Below, in pieces: positions 1 through 5,455 of a stretch of DNA of 5,751 nt. Source of the DNA: Desulfotignum sp. (GTDB taxonomy: Bacteria; Desulfobacterota; Desulfobacteria; Desulfobacterales; Desulfobacteraceae); contig JAIPDY010000214.1 of assembly GCA_021737445.1 (NCBI GenBank), forward strand, positions 1 through 5,751, read 5' to 3'. A model generated the notes under the pieces. It did no database searches. It saw only the letters and a program-made list of their open reading frames with translations, and was not told where the DNA came from. The position numbers and the translations under genes were made by a program. Each line of letters starts with the position of its first letter. Position 1 is the stretch's first letter.

Positions 1-38
1 AATAACTGACCCTTGGCTCTTTGCATGAAAATCAGCAA

Positions 39-67
39 TTGACAACCCATGCCATTGGATTTATCCT
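39..67 (+). promoter_or_regulatory. Possible sigma-70 promoter abutting the pepN start
   Basis: TTGACA (39-44, full match to the -35 consensus), a 17-nt spacer, then TATCCT (62-67, four of six to the -10 consensus). A transcript would begin about 7 nt after the -10, at or next to the A of ATG 74, giving a leaderless or nearly leaderless mRNA. This would fit the poor SD of pepN. The -10 is imperfect and the region is cut by the window edge, so this is tentative. Confidence 0.3.
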
Positions 68-73
68 GCCGGC

Positions 74-1609
74 ATGACATCACATGCCCCCAAGTTCCTG
101 AAGGACCATACCCCGCCTGAATTTTTGATCGATCAGGCAGATCTTGTTTTTGATATACAAAAAAACAGTACCTGGGTTGTATCATCCCTTAAACTGCGCC
201 GCAACACCCTTTTTACAGGCAAAAAATCTCCCCTTGTTCTGCATATGGGCGATTATGAGATCCAGTCGGTTACAGCAGACGGCATACCCCTGCAGACCCA
301 TGAATACAACGCTGACGGGCGGCACTTCCAGCTGACTGACACAAAAGATCATGTCTCACTTGATATCGGTGTTGTTTTGTATCCAAAAAAAAACACCCGG
401 CTTGAAGGCCTGTATAAATCCAACCATATTTTTTGCACCCAGTGTGAAGCGGAAGGTTTTCGACAGATCACCCCTTTTCTGGACCGGCCCGATATCATGA
501 CCACCTATTCGTGTACCATCATTGCCGACAAAAAAGAGTGTCCGGTGCTGCTCTCCAACGGCAACCTGGTGGATTCTGGTGATCTGGAGGGAAACCGGCA
601 TTATGTGCGGTGGGAAGACCCGTTTAAAAAACCCAGTTACCTGTTTGCTCTGGTAGCAGGCGATCTTTGCAATATCCAGGACAAATTTATCACAGGCTCC
701 GGGAAAAAAGTCACCTTAAAAATTTTTGCCAAACAAAACAATGTTGAAAAATGCCGTCATGCCATGGCCTGCCTCAAACAGGCAATGCAATGGGACCAAG
801 ACCGCTTTAATCTCAGGTATGACCTGGACACCTACCAGATTGTGGCCATCGATGATTTTAATGCCGGTGCCATGGAGAACAAGGGACTGAACATCTTTAA
901 CGCAAAATACGTGCTGGCGGATCCAAAGAGTGCCACAGACGAAGATTTCATGAATATCCAGAAGGTGATAGGTCATGAATATTTCCACAACTGGACCGGA
1001 AACCGGGTCACGCTGAAAAACTGGTTCCAGCTCAGCCTGAAAGAAGGGTTGACCGTGTTCAGGGACCAGGAATTTTCATCAGATCTCAATTCCAGATCTG
1101 TGGAACGGATCGCCAATGTAAAAAAACTCAGAATGTTTCAGTTTCCTGAAGACAGTGGTCCCATGGCCCATCCTGTCCGGCCGGATTCCTATATCAAAAT
1201 GGATAATTTTTATACCATGACCGTTTATGAAAAAGGAGCCGAGCTGATAAGAATGATTCATCAGCTGCTGGGAGAAACAACATTCCAGGAGGGAATGACC
1301 CTTTATTTCAAGCGGTTTGACGGCATGGCTGTCACTATTGAAGATTTTTTGTCGGTCATGGCCCAGGCCTCACAATCGGATTTAACCCAGTTCAAACTGT
1401 GGTATACCCAGTCCGGCACCCCCATGGTGGCAATGGACCGGTCCTATGACCCGGATACCCAAAAACTGACACTGACGTTCACCCAGCAGACCCTGCCGGA
1501 CAGAAACCAGGATATCAAACTCCCGCTGCACATACCGGTTCAGTTTGCCCTCATAGATGCCGCAGGCAATGAGGCGACACTTCAAGAACACCCGTCATTG
1601 CTCCAGTAA
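74..1609 (+). CDS. pepN: Aminopeptidase N, N-terminal part (M1 family), ended by an in-frame stop
   Basis: Zinc metallo-aminopeptidase that removes N-terminal residues from peptides in the cytoplasm; this piece is the first 511 residues. It aligns nearly throughout with E. coli PepN as I recall it. The substrate-binding motif GAMEN is at 265-269, the zinc motif HEYFH at 301-305 with the third ligand E324 (HExxH-x18-E), the catalytic Tyr at Y385 in TVYEKGAE, and the S1-pocket Glu at E125 in CTQCEAEG. All lie four residues beyond their E. coli positions. Beta domain I spans about 1-197, thermolysin-like domain II about 198-448, and most of beta domain III follows. The start MTSHAPKF lines up with the E. 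coli start MTQQPQ; the frame is open upstream to 29 but has no ATG, GTG or TTG there. The SD is weak (GGAT at 57-60, 13 nt away). The frame ends at TAA 1607-1609, yet homology continues in the same frame after it. Family identity is certain; whether this piece works alone is doubtful, because domain IV normally packs on the active site. Confidence 0.93.
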   Translation: MTSHAPKFLKDHTPPEFLIDQADLVFDIQKNSTWVVSSLKLRRNTLFTGKKSPLVLHMGDYEIQSVTADGIPLQTHEYNADGRHFQLTDTKDHVSLDIGVVLYPKKNTRLEGLYKSNHIFCTQCEAEGFRQITPFLDRPDIMTTYSCTIIADKKECPVLLSNGNLVDSGDLEGNRHYVRWEDPFKKPSYLFALVAGDLCNIQDKFITGSGKKVTLKIFAKQNNVEKCRHAMACLKQAMQWDQDRFNLRYDLDTYQIVAIDDFNAGAMENKGLNIFNAKYVLADPKSATDEDFMNIQKVIGHEYFHNWTGNRVTLKNWFQLSLKEGLTVFRDQEFSSDLNSRSVERIANVKKLRMFQFPEDSGPMAHPVRPDSYIKMDNFYTMTVYEKGAELIRMIHQLLGETTFQEGMTLYFKRFDGMAVTIEDFLSVMAQASQSDLTQFKLWYTQSGTPMVAMDRSYDPDTQKLTLTFTQQTLPDRNQDIKLPLHIPVQFALIDAAGNEATLQEHPSLLQ

Positions 1610-1616
1610 AAGGGGG
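1607..1616 (+). other. In-frame TAA interrupting pepN, followed by an SD-like G run
   Basis: Codon 512 of pepN is TAA. It is followed by AAG GGG GCC in the same frame, and PepN homology resumes at once (KGATHTFVF). Because both sides share a frame, a single indel cannot explain it; one substitution in a GAA, CAA, AAA or similar codon can. The bases from 1607 read TAAAAGGGGG, which also resembles an SD sequence upstream of GTG 1631. Confidence 0.9.
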
Positions 1617-1630
1617 CCACGCACACATTT

Positions 1631-2689
1631 GTGTTTGAACATGTGAAACCCGGCACCCTGCCATCGGTTTTCAGGCAGTTTTCAGCCCCGGTCAGAGTGA
1701 AGAACGATCTGTCAGATGACGAATTGGCGTTTCTCATGGCCCATGATACCGATGATTTCAACCGGTGGGATGCCGCCCAGACCCTTTTTGTCAAACAGAT
1801 CCAGCAGCTGGTTGCTGCCATCAGGCTAAAACAGCCTCTTGTGATTTCTCCAAACCTGGTCCAGGCCTTTGAAACCGCCCTGTCAGACCCGGCATCTGAC
1901 AGGGCATTTATTGCCAGGGCCCTGGCAATTCCCCAGGAAACTGAACTGGCAGACCATTTTGAAACCATTGTTGTTGCCGCCATTCACAGGGCCAGGGGAG
2001 TATTGAAAAAAGGCCTGGCTGCCGCCCTTGAACCAATGTTTATGGAAACCATTGAAACATGCGGCAAATCAGATCCTGACAGTATCAGTTTTCAAAACAT
2101 TGCTGACCGGAGCTTAAGGAACCTGGCCTTATCCTACATGTCAAGTCTGGGTATCCAAAAAACCAATGATCTTGTCTTTAATGCATTCATGACTGCCCAG
2201 AATATGACCGATGAGTTTGCAGCCCTGAAAATTGTTTCCCAGACAGATGTAGCTCTGAAACGCTCAAGCGCTGAACAATTTTATAAAAAATGGTGCCATG
2301 ACAAACTGGTTATAGACAAATGGTTTTATGTCGAGGCATGCTCACCGCTGTCCGATACCTTTGAAACCGTTGTCTGCCTCACAGCCCATCCAGACTTCAG
2401 CCTGACCAGCCCCAACAGGGTCCGGGCACTGATCTATGGATTTGCCATGAACAATCCGGTTCATTTTCATGAAAAAACCGGTCGTGGATACACGTTTGTC
2501 ACAGATCAGATCCTTGAGCTGGACCGGATAAACCACCAGATTGCGGCCCGGCTTGCTGCCTGTTTCAATCAATGGAAAAAGCATGAGCCTGTCCGCAGGT
2601 CATTGATGAAAAATTCGCTTGAAACTCTCATGAACAGCCCGAAATTATCCAGCAATCTCTATGAGATCGTGTCCCGGGCTCTGGCCTGA
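1631..2689 (+). CDS. pepN: Aminopeptidase N, C-terminal part (helical domain IV), same frame as the N-terminal part
   Basis: These 352 codons continue PepN after the internal stop. The match to the E. coli C-terminal region runs from TFVF and FSAPV (residues 17-21) through RWDAAQ (45-50), NMTD (191-194), DKWF (229-232), PNRVRALI (261-268) and the terminal LYEIVSRALA. This is the last strand of domain III plus the all-helical domain IV, which has no catalytic residues of its own. With the 511 upstream codons, the stop and seven linking codons (KGATHTF), the total is 871, against 870 in E. coli. So nothing but the one stop codon separates this from an intact gene. The listed start is a GTG within the homologous stretch, 21 nt after the stop; AAGGGGG at 1610-1616 lies 14 nt before it, longer than ideal. 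Separate translation is possible but unproven, and it may be only the unread half of a pseudogene. Its stop lies 3 bp from that of the convergent epimerase. Confidence 0.85.
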   Translation: MFEHVKPGTLPSVFRQFSAPVRVKNDLSDDELAFLMAHDTDDFNRWDAAQTLFVKQIQQLVAAIRLKQPLVISPNLVQAFETALSDPASDRAFIARALAIPQETELADHFETIVVAAIHRARGVLKKGLAAALEPMFMETIETCGKSDPDSISFQNIADRSLRNLALSYMSSLGIQKTNDLVFNAFMTAQNMTDEFAALKIVSQTDVALKRSSAEQFYKKWCHDKLVIDKWFYVEACSPLSDTFETVVCLTAHPDFSLTSPNRVRALIYGFAMNNPVHFHEKTGRGYTFVTDQILELDRINHQIAARLAACFNQWKKHEPVRRSLMKNSLETLMNSPKLSSNLYEIVSRALA

Positions 2690-2692
2690 CTA

Positions 2693-3700
2693 TCATTTAT
2701 CATAATATGCCAGATACCAGTCCACAAAATTCTGAATCCCTTGGGTCACGGGTGTGGCAGGCTTGAACCCTGTATCTGCCATCAGATTGTCGACATCTGC
2801 ATAGGTGGCAGGCACATCACCGGCCTGGAGGGGCAGATACTCTATTACAGCGGTTTTTCCCAGCGCAGCCTCAATCGCCCTGACAAAATCCATTAATGCC
2901 ACCGGCTGGTTGTTGCCGATATTGTACAGCCGGTAGGGAGCACAGCTGGCTGAAGGATCAGGCCGGTCCGGAGACCAGGCCGGATCAGGGGACGGGGTCT
3001 GGTTCATGACCCGGATGACCCCTTCCACAATATCATCAATATAGGTAAAATCGCGCTGCATATTTCCGTTGTTGAACACCTTGATGGGCGCGTTGTCAAG
3101 AATCGCTTTTGTAAACAGAAACAATGCCATATCAGGCCGTCCCCAGGGCCCGTAAACGGTAAAAAAACGCAGGCCTGTGGTAGGCAGATTGTAAAGATAG
3201 CTGTAAGTATGGGCCATGAGTTCATTGGCCTTTTTTGAAGCAGCATACAGACTGATGGGATGGTCCACATTCTGGTGGACGGAAAAAGGCATGCAGGTGT
3301 TCAATCCATACACAGAAGAGGAAGACGCATACACCAGGTGCTTGACATTGCTGTGGCGGCATCCTTCCAGAATGTTCCCGAATCCCGCCAGGTTACTGTC
3401 CACATAGGCGGCAGGGTTTTCAATGCTGTATCTGACCCCGGCCTGGGCAGCCAGATTGACCACACAGTCAAAGCTGCGGGATACAAACAACGCCTGCATG
3501 TTTTCTCTGTCTGCCAGGTCCAGTTTCTGAAAGCTGAACCCTTTTTTGTTCCTGAGCCGGTCCAGCCGGTTCAGTTTCAGGGTTACATCATAATAATCAT
3601 TGAGGTTGTCAATGCCGTGGACCTCATGCCCGGTGTCAAGAAGCCGGGCTGCCAGGCTGTATCCGATAAATCCGGCCACACCTGTTACAAGAACGTTCAT
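2693..3700 (-). CDS. NAD-dependent sugar-nucleotide epimerase, UDP-glucuronate 4-epimerase type
   Basis: Extended short-chain dehydrogenase/reductase, 335 residues, that inverts C4 of a UDP-sugar using tightly bound NAD; the likely reaction is UDP-glucuronate to UDP-galacturonate, a precursor for capsule or LPS. Visible features are the Rossmann motif G7xxG10xxG13, the ribose-binding D31, SSSSVYG at 126-132 with S127 the probable catalytic Ser, and Y152xxxK156 (YAASK). RFFTVYGPWGRPDMA (178-192) and APYRLYNIGNN (254-264), after a Pro-rich loop, are typical of the UDP-glucuronate epimerase (CapI/LspL-like) branch rather than of GalE. The frame is open back to 3796, but the start at 3700 is chosen because NVLVTGVAGFIG begins there and AAGGA (3710-3706) sits 5 nt upstream. 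No other polysaccharide gene is in view, so the pathway is inferred from the family alone. It converges on pepN. Substrate specificity is not proven by the sequence. Confidence 0.9.
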   Translation of the reverse strand: MNVLVTGVAGFIGYSLAARLLDTGHEVHGIDNLNDYYDVTLKLNRLDRLRNKKGFSFQKLDLADRENMQALFVSRSFDCVVNLAAQAGVRYSIENPAAYVDSNLAGFGNILEGCRHSNVKHLVYASSSSVYGLNTCMPFSVHQNVDHPISLYAASKKANELMAHTYSYLYNLPTTGLRFFTVYGPWGRPDMALFLFTKAILDNAPIKVFNNGNMQRDFTYIDDIVEGVIRVMNQTPSPDPAWSPDRPDPSASCAPYRLYNIGNNQPVALMDFVRAIEAALGKTAVIEYLPLQAGDVPATYADVDNLMADTGFKPATPVTQGIQNFVDWYLAYYDK

Positions 3701-3705
3701 CTCTA

Positions 3706-3710
3706 TCCTT
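3706..3710 (-). promoter_or_regulatory. Ribosome binding site deciding the epimerase start
   Basis: On the minus strand AAGGA is followed by a 5-nt spacer and ATG at 3700-3698. This favours the 335-residue product over the longer frame starting at 3796, whose extra residues do not resemble the Rossmann start of the family. Confidence 0.75.
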
Positions 3711-3834
3711 TTTTTATCATTTTGAATATCATGGGCAAACATGCCTGACCAAGGTTTCAATACACAGGCCAAACAAACCGGATACTTCATTAGCATGATA
3801 AGGCTATGAACACAATAACAAAGCCAGGCATTTT

Positions 3835-4044
3835 TTAAGGCAGATCAGGATAGACAGGAGAGCTGCTCCATTTGTCAATTCTTTCCCAGCCATACCGGTC
3901 TTCCCAGCTTCTTCTGCGTTCATACCGGGTCTTACGTCTTTCATTTCCAGGATATTCAGACCCGGCATCAAAAATCCGCCGTTCCACAGGAGAGCGCCGG
4001 TCTACAGGAGACCGTTTGATATAAATATTTTTAATCTGGTCCAT
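3835..4044 (-). CDS. Small arginine-rich protein with repeated (D/E)RR motifs, function unknown
   Basis: A 69-residue protein that I cannot assign to a named family. Its start is secure: AAGGAGG (4056-4050) lies 5 nt before ATG 4044. The sequence is strongly basic and polar, with no signal peptide, membrane segment or cysteine. It is built on (D/E)RR units at residues 15-17, 21-23, 35-37 and 42-44, with a weaker DR at 49-50. The first two belong to a tandem hexapeptide, SPVDRR then SPVERR (12-23), and the later ones are spaced by seven residues. The C-terminal part is aromatic (W47, W53, W59) and ends in SSPVYPDLP. From memory, short proteins and signalling-protein N-termini with such RR repeats occur in deltaproteobacteria, mostly as hypothetical proteins. 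It is probably largely disordered and could bind nucleic acid or an acidic partner, but that is a guess from composition. It lies alone, 134 bp upstream of the epimerase, behind its own strong promoter. Confidence 0.8.
   Translation of the reverse strand: MDQIKNIYIKRSPVDRRSPVERRIFDAGSEYPGNERRKTRYERRRSWEDRYGWERIDKWSSSPVYPDLP
3976..4011 (-). repeat. Tandem 18-bp repeat inside the Arg-rich gene
   Basis: Two adjacent 18-bp units on the minus strand, 4011-3994 and 3993-3976, agree at 15 of 18 positions; both begin TCTCCTGT. They encode SPVDRR and SPVERR. Identity at the DNA level suggests a fairly recent in-frame duplication of a six-codon unit. Confidence 0.8.
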
Positions 4045-4049
4045 TGTTA

Positions 4050-4056
4050 CCTCCTT
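4050..4056 (-). promoter_or_regulatory. Perfect Shine-Dalgarno of the Arg-rich small gene
   Basis: AAGGAGG with a 5-nt spacer to ATG 4044. A second similar motif lies just upstream: on the minus strand the leader reads CAAGGAT then CAAGGAG, so the SD appears duplicated. The site fixes the start and rules out the upstream TTG at 4122. Confidence 0.85.
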
Positions 4057-4125
4057 GAATCCTTGAAAATTGATGGTTACATGAAGGTCAGTGGCAACTT
4101 TTGGAATACAGCCGGAACACAATTT

Positions 4126-4140
4126 CAGATTTGGAATCTG
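4126..4140. repeat. Perfect inverted repeat in the leader of the Arg-rich gene
   Basis: CAGATT and AATCTG flank three bases, giving a 6-bp stem. It lies within the predicted leader (about 4200-4045). No T run follows on either strand, so it is not a classic terminator. It could be a leader hairpin or an operator, or chance. Confidence 0.4.
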
Positions 4141-4203
4141 ACGAAGGAGAACAAAAAAATTTCAAGACACATTTCAGGTCAATAACACCAGGGAGTATTT
4201 TCC

Positions 4204-4216
4204 TTAATAATATTAA
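4204..4216. repeat. AT-only palindrome overlapping the -10 of the small-gene promoter
   Basis: TTAATA-A-TATTAA is a perfect 13-bp palindrome centred on 4210, covering the -10 hexamer at 4212-4207. It may be a repressor site or simply a by-product of an AT-rich promoter. Confidence 0.4.
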
Positions 4217-4244
4217 CAATCTGTAAATTGTCAAAATTTTTTTT
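4207..4244 (-). promoter_or_regulatory. Near-consensus sigma-70 promoter with A-tract for the Arg-rich small gene
   Basis: Reading the minus strand: an A8 tract (4244-4237), then TTGACA (4234-4229, six of six to the -35), a 16-nt spacer, then TATTAT (4212-4207, five of six to the -10). The A-tract just upstream of the -35 resembles an UP element for the RNA polymerase alpha subunit. The predicted start is near 4200, leaving a leader of about 155 nt before ATG 4044. The A-tract touches the stop codon of the CULT gene, so there is no room for a separate terminator between them. Confidence 0.65.
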
Positions 4245-4618
4245 CAAGGCAGAACCAGTCTTTCCAGAATAAGCCCAAAGAAACAATGCTGTTTTGAAGT
4301 GAATATCCAGCCCAGGTGCACGGCGCAATTGGCGCAGATACCGATTTCCCAGGCATACCCTGCAAACCAGGTGAATTCCACAGAAGGAGCGGAGGCACGA
4401 ACACATCCTTTGGCCCGGTTGAAACACCCGATTTCAAACACATGACCATGGGGATTGGCAAATGTATGTAAAAACGACCCATCCATTTTAATCTGCTGGT
4501 CCGGATCTGTCACATGATGGTTACAGTTCCGGCACACGATAGCAGGGGCGGATCCTGAGCCGGTGATATTTTTTTCCCGGGTCACCACTTCCGGGGAGGT
4601 TCTGCACAAAATGTCCAT
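4244..4618 (-). CDS. Stand-alone CULT-domain protein (cereblon-like, zinc and cyclic-imide binding fold)
   Basis: A 124-residue protein that is almost entirely one CULT domain, the domain of human cereblon that binds thalidomide and C-terminal cyclic-imide degrons. Length and sequence match the Magnetospirillum protein MsCI4 as I recall it. Structural zinc ligands are two CxxC pairs, C29/C32 and C95/C98. The aromatic cage is complete: W84, W90 and W104 plus F106, with the +6 and +14 Trp spacing of human W380, W386 and W400 and the F402 position. Also shared are N55-P-H-G (cereblon VNPHG), PSxEFTWFxGYAW (78-90), HLGW (101-104) and the C-terminal FFGLIxxRL (113-121). There is no signal peptide or membrane segment, so it is probably cytoplasmic. 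It starts 6 nt after the stop of the EI24-like gene, with a weak GGA upstream, and is probably translationally coupled to it. Ligand binding is inferred from the intact pocket; the natural ligand and role are unknown. Bacteria lack the CRL4 ubiquitin ligase, so a degron-receptor role is not implied. Confidence 0.9.
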   Translation of the reverse strand: MDILCRTSPEVVTREKNITGSGSAPAIVCRNCNHHVTDPDQQIKMDGSFLHTFANPHGHVFEIGCFNRAKGCVRASAPSVEFTWFAGYAWEIGICANCAVHLGWIFTSKQHCFFGLILERLVLP

Positions 4619-4624
4619 AAAGAT

Positions 4625-5353
4625 TCAGTCCGTTATGGTTAACCTGTTTTTATCGATATGGTACAAAGTGGCACCTACCGGCGCAAAAGACAGCATCAGG
4701 ATATTGAGCCAGGGAACAATGAGCAGCAGGCCGAATCCAATATGAAACCATAAATTTTTTTGCAAAAAACCGAGCCTTTTTCCAAAGGGAATCATCTGTC
4801 TGGCCGGCACAAGATCGGTGTTGTCCCAGGCCAGAAAAACACCGGCTGCGATGGCTGATAAAAAAAATATCACAGGGCCCAGGGGGGTAAACAACCCTGC
4901 AACCATGATCCCTATGGTGATGACCATGGGAATGACGGCCCGGGGGATTTCCTGGCGGATCAGGTAGATGAAAAACGCTCCCAGGGAGGTATCGGCATAG
5001 GAGATCTCTTTTCCCAGAACAATCTTTTCAGTGAGCCGGGACATGTAATCCATGATGAACACACAAAAAAAAACCTGTGCCAAAAGATAAGCCCCCACCA
5101 CGGCCAGGGCCGCCAGCACCAGAGACAGCACCCATGACACCAGATGCCAGACATAGACCAGCAGATAGCTCTTCGGCATGGTCCAGATTCCGGATAAAAT
5201 AACGTCATGGTAAACAAAGATCAGGCCGGAAAACAACAGGGCCAGGATCAATATGACAGCAAACCTCAAAAATCCAAGCCATAACAGCGCAGGATGGCGA
5301 AAGGAAAGCGCCAGGCCCTGGATATTGTATTGAATGCCCCGAAAAAAATCCAT
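4625..5353 (-). CDS. EI24/CysZ-like integral membrane protein
   Basis: A 242-residue hydrophobic protein of the EI24 family (Pfam EI24, which includes the sulfate permease CysZ). It opens with the family-like pattern GLALSFRHPALLWLG (13-27). Hydrophobic segments lie at about 24-48, 63-100 (one long or two), 137-155, 158-176 and 203-230. The C-terminal WLNILMLSFAPVGATL (215-230) resembles the conserved end of CysZ, where a P-x-N-x(n)-P-x-x-x-GAT pattern recurs. The start is supported by AAGGGGG (5365-5359) 5 nt before ATG 5353. It is the first gene of a two-gene operon with the CULT gene. CysZ imports sulfate in E. coli, but EI24 proteins are diverse and I see nothing that fixes a sulfate substrate here, so the symbol is left blank. 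The family call is fairly secure; the transport role is an inference. Confidence 0.82.
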   Translation of the reverse strand: MDFFRGIQYNIQGLALSFRHPALLWLGFLRFAVILILALLFSGLIFVYHDVILSGIWTMPKSYLLVYVWHLVSWVLSLVLAALAVVGAYLLAQVFFCVFIMDYMSRLTEKIVLGKEISYADTSLGAFFIYLIRQEIPRAVIPMVITIGIMVAGLFTPLGPVIFFLSAIAAGVFLAWDNTDLVPARQMIPFGKRLGFLQKNLWFHIGFGLLLIVPWLNILMLSFAPVGATLYHIDKNRLTITD

Positions 5354-5358
5354 GTATT

Positions 5359-5365
5359 CCCCCTT
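5359..5365 (-). promoter_or_regulatory. Ribosome binding site of the EI24-like gene
   Basis: AAGGGGG on the minus strand, 5 nt before ATG 5353-5351. It confirms that the frame starts at MDFFRG. Confidence 0.7.
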
Positions 5366-5414
5366 GCGCCCCTGGATGAAAGCACTACCTTGTGTTGTAA
5401 AGCCGGTTGGTTCA

Positions 5415-5442
5415 ATATTAACGCAGCCACTATCAAATTCAA
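5415..5442 (-). promoter_or_regulatory. Candidate promoter of the EI24-CULT operon
   Basis: On the minus strand, TTGAAT (5442-5437), a 16-nt spacer, then TAATAT (5420-5415), each four of six to the sigma-70 consensus. It would place the RNA start near 5408 and a leader of about 55 nt. It lies in the 102-bp divergent region shared with the aminotransferase gene, for which I found no convincing plus-strand promoter. Confidence 0.35.
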
Positions 5443-5446
5443 GGAG
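5441..5446 (+). promoter_or_regulatory. Ribosome binding site of the aminotransferase gene
   Basis: AAGGAG with a 9-nt spacer to ATG 5456, supporting that start for the edge-truncated gene. Confidence 0.7.
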
Positions 5447-5455
5447 ATTCTTTCA

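Noticed and set aside
1..73. Short peptides starting at ATG 25 or ATG 49
   Set aside because: The first is five codons long and the second runs into pepN out of frame; neither has a convincing SD.
1607..1609. Recoding of the pepN stop as an unusual amino acid
   Set aside because: The codon is TAA. Selenocysteine uses TGA and pyrrolysine TAG, so neither explains it, and PepN has no conserved special residue here.
1582..1983. 133-codon open frame on the minus strand opposite pepN
   Set aside because: It lies opposite the strongly conserved PepN C-terminal region, has low-complexity composition and shows no family features; a shadow frame.
3260..3748. 162-codon open frame on the plus strand opposite the epimerase
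   Set aside because: It is fully explained as the complement of the conserved epimerase and has no recognisable motif.
3701..3796. Longer N-terminus for the epimerase starting at 3796
   Set aside because: The extra residues do not resemble the family, the good SD lies before ATG 3700, and the Rossmann motif starts at residue 3 of the shorter form.
3715..3834. Sigma-54-like promoter for the epimerase (TTGGCC then TTGA)
   Set aside because: The -12 element lacks the GC and the match is too poor to report.
3802..3836. Terminator hairpin after the Arg-rich gene (GGCT/AGCC with T run nearby)
   Set aside because: Only a 4-bp stem with a 15-base loop, and on the minus strand the T run is on the wrong side.
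4045..4122. Upstream TTG start extending the Arg-rich protein to 95 residues
   Set aside because: The perfect SD falls inside that extension, 5 nt before ATG 4044, and the added part differs in composition from the RR-repeat protein.
4204..4243. Terminator after the CULT gene formed by the AT palindrome and T run
   Set aside because: The stems are AT-only and weak, and the same bases make a near-consensus minus-strand promoter, which explains them better.
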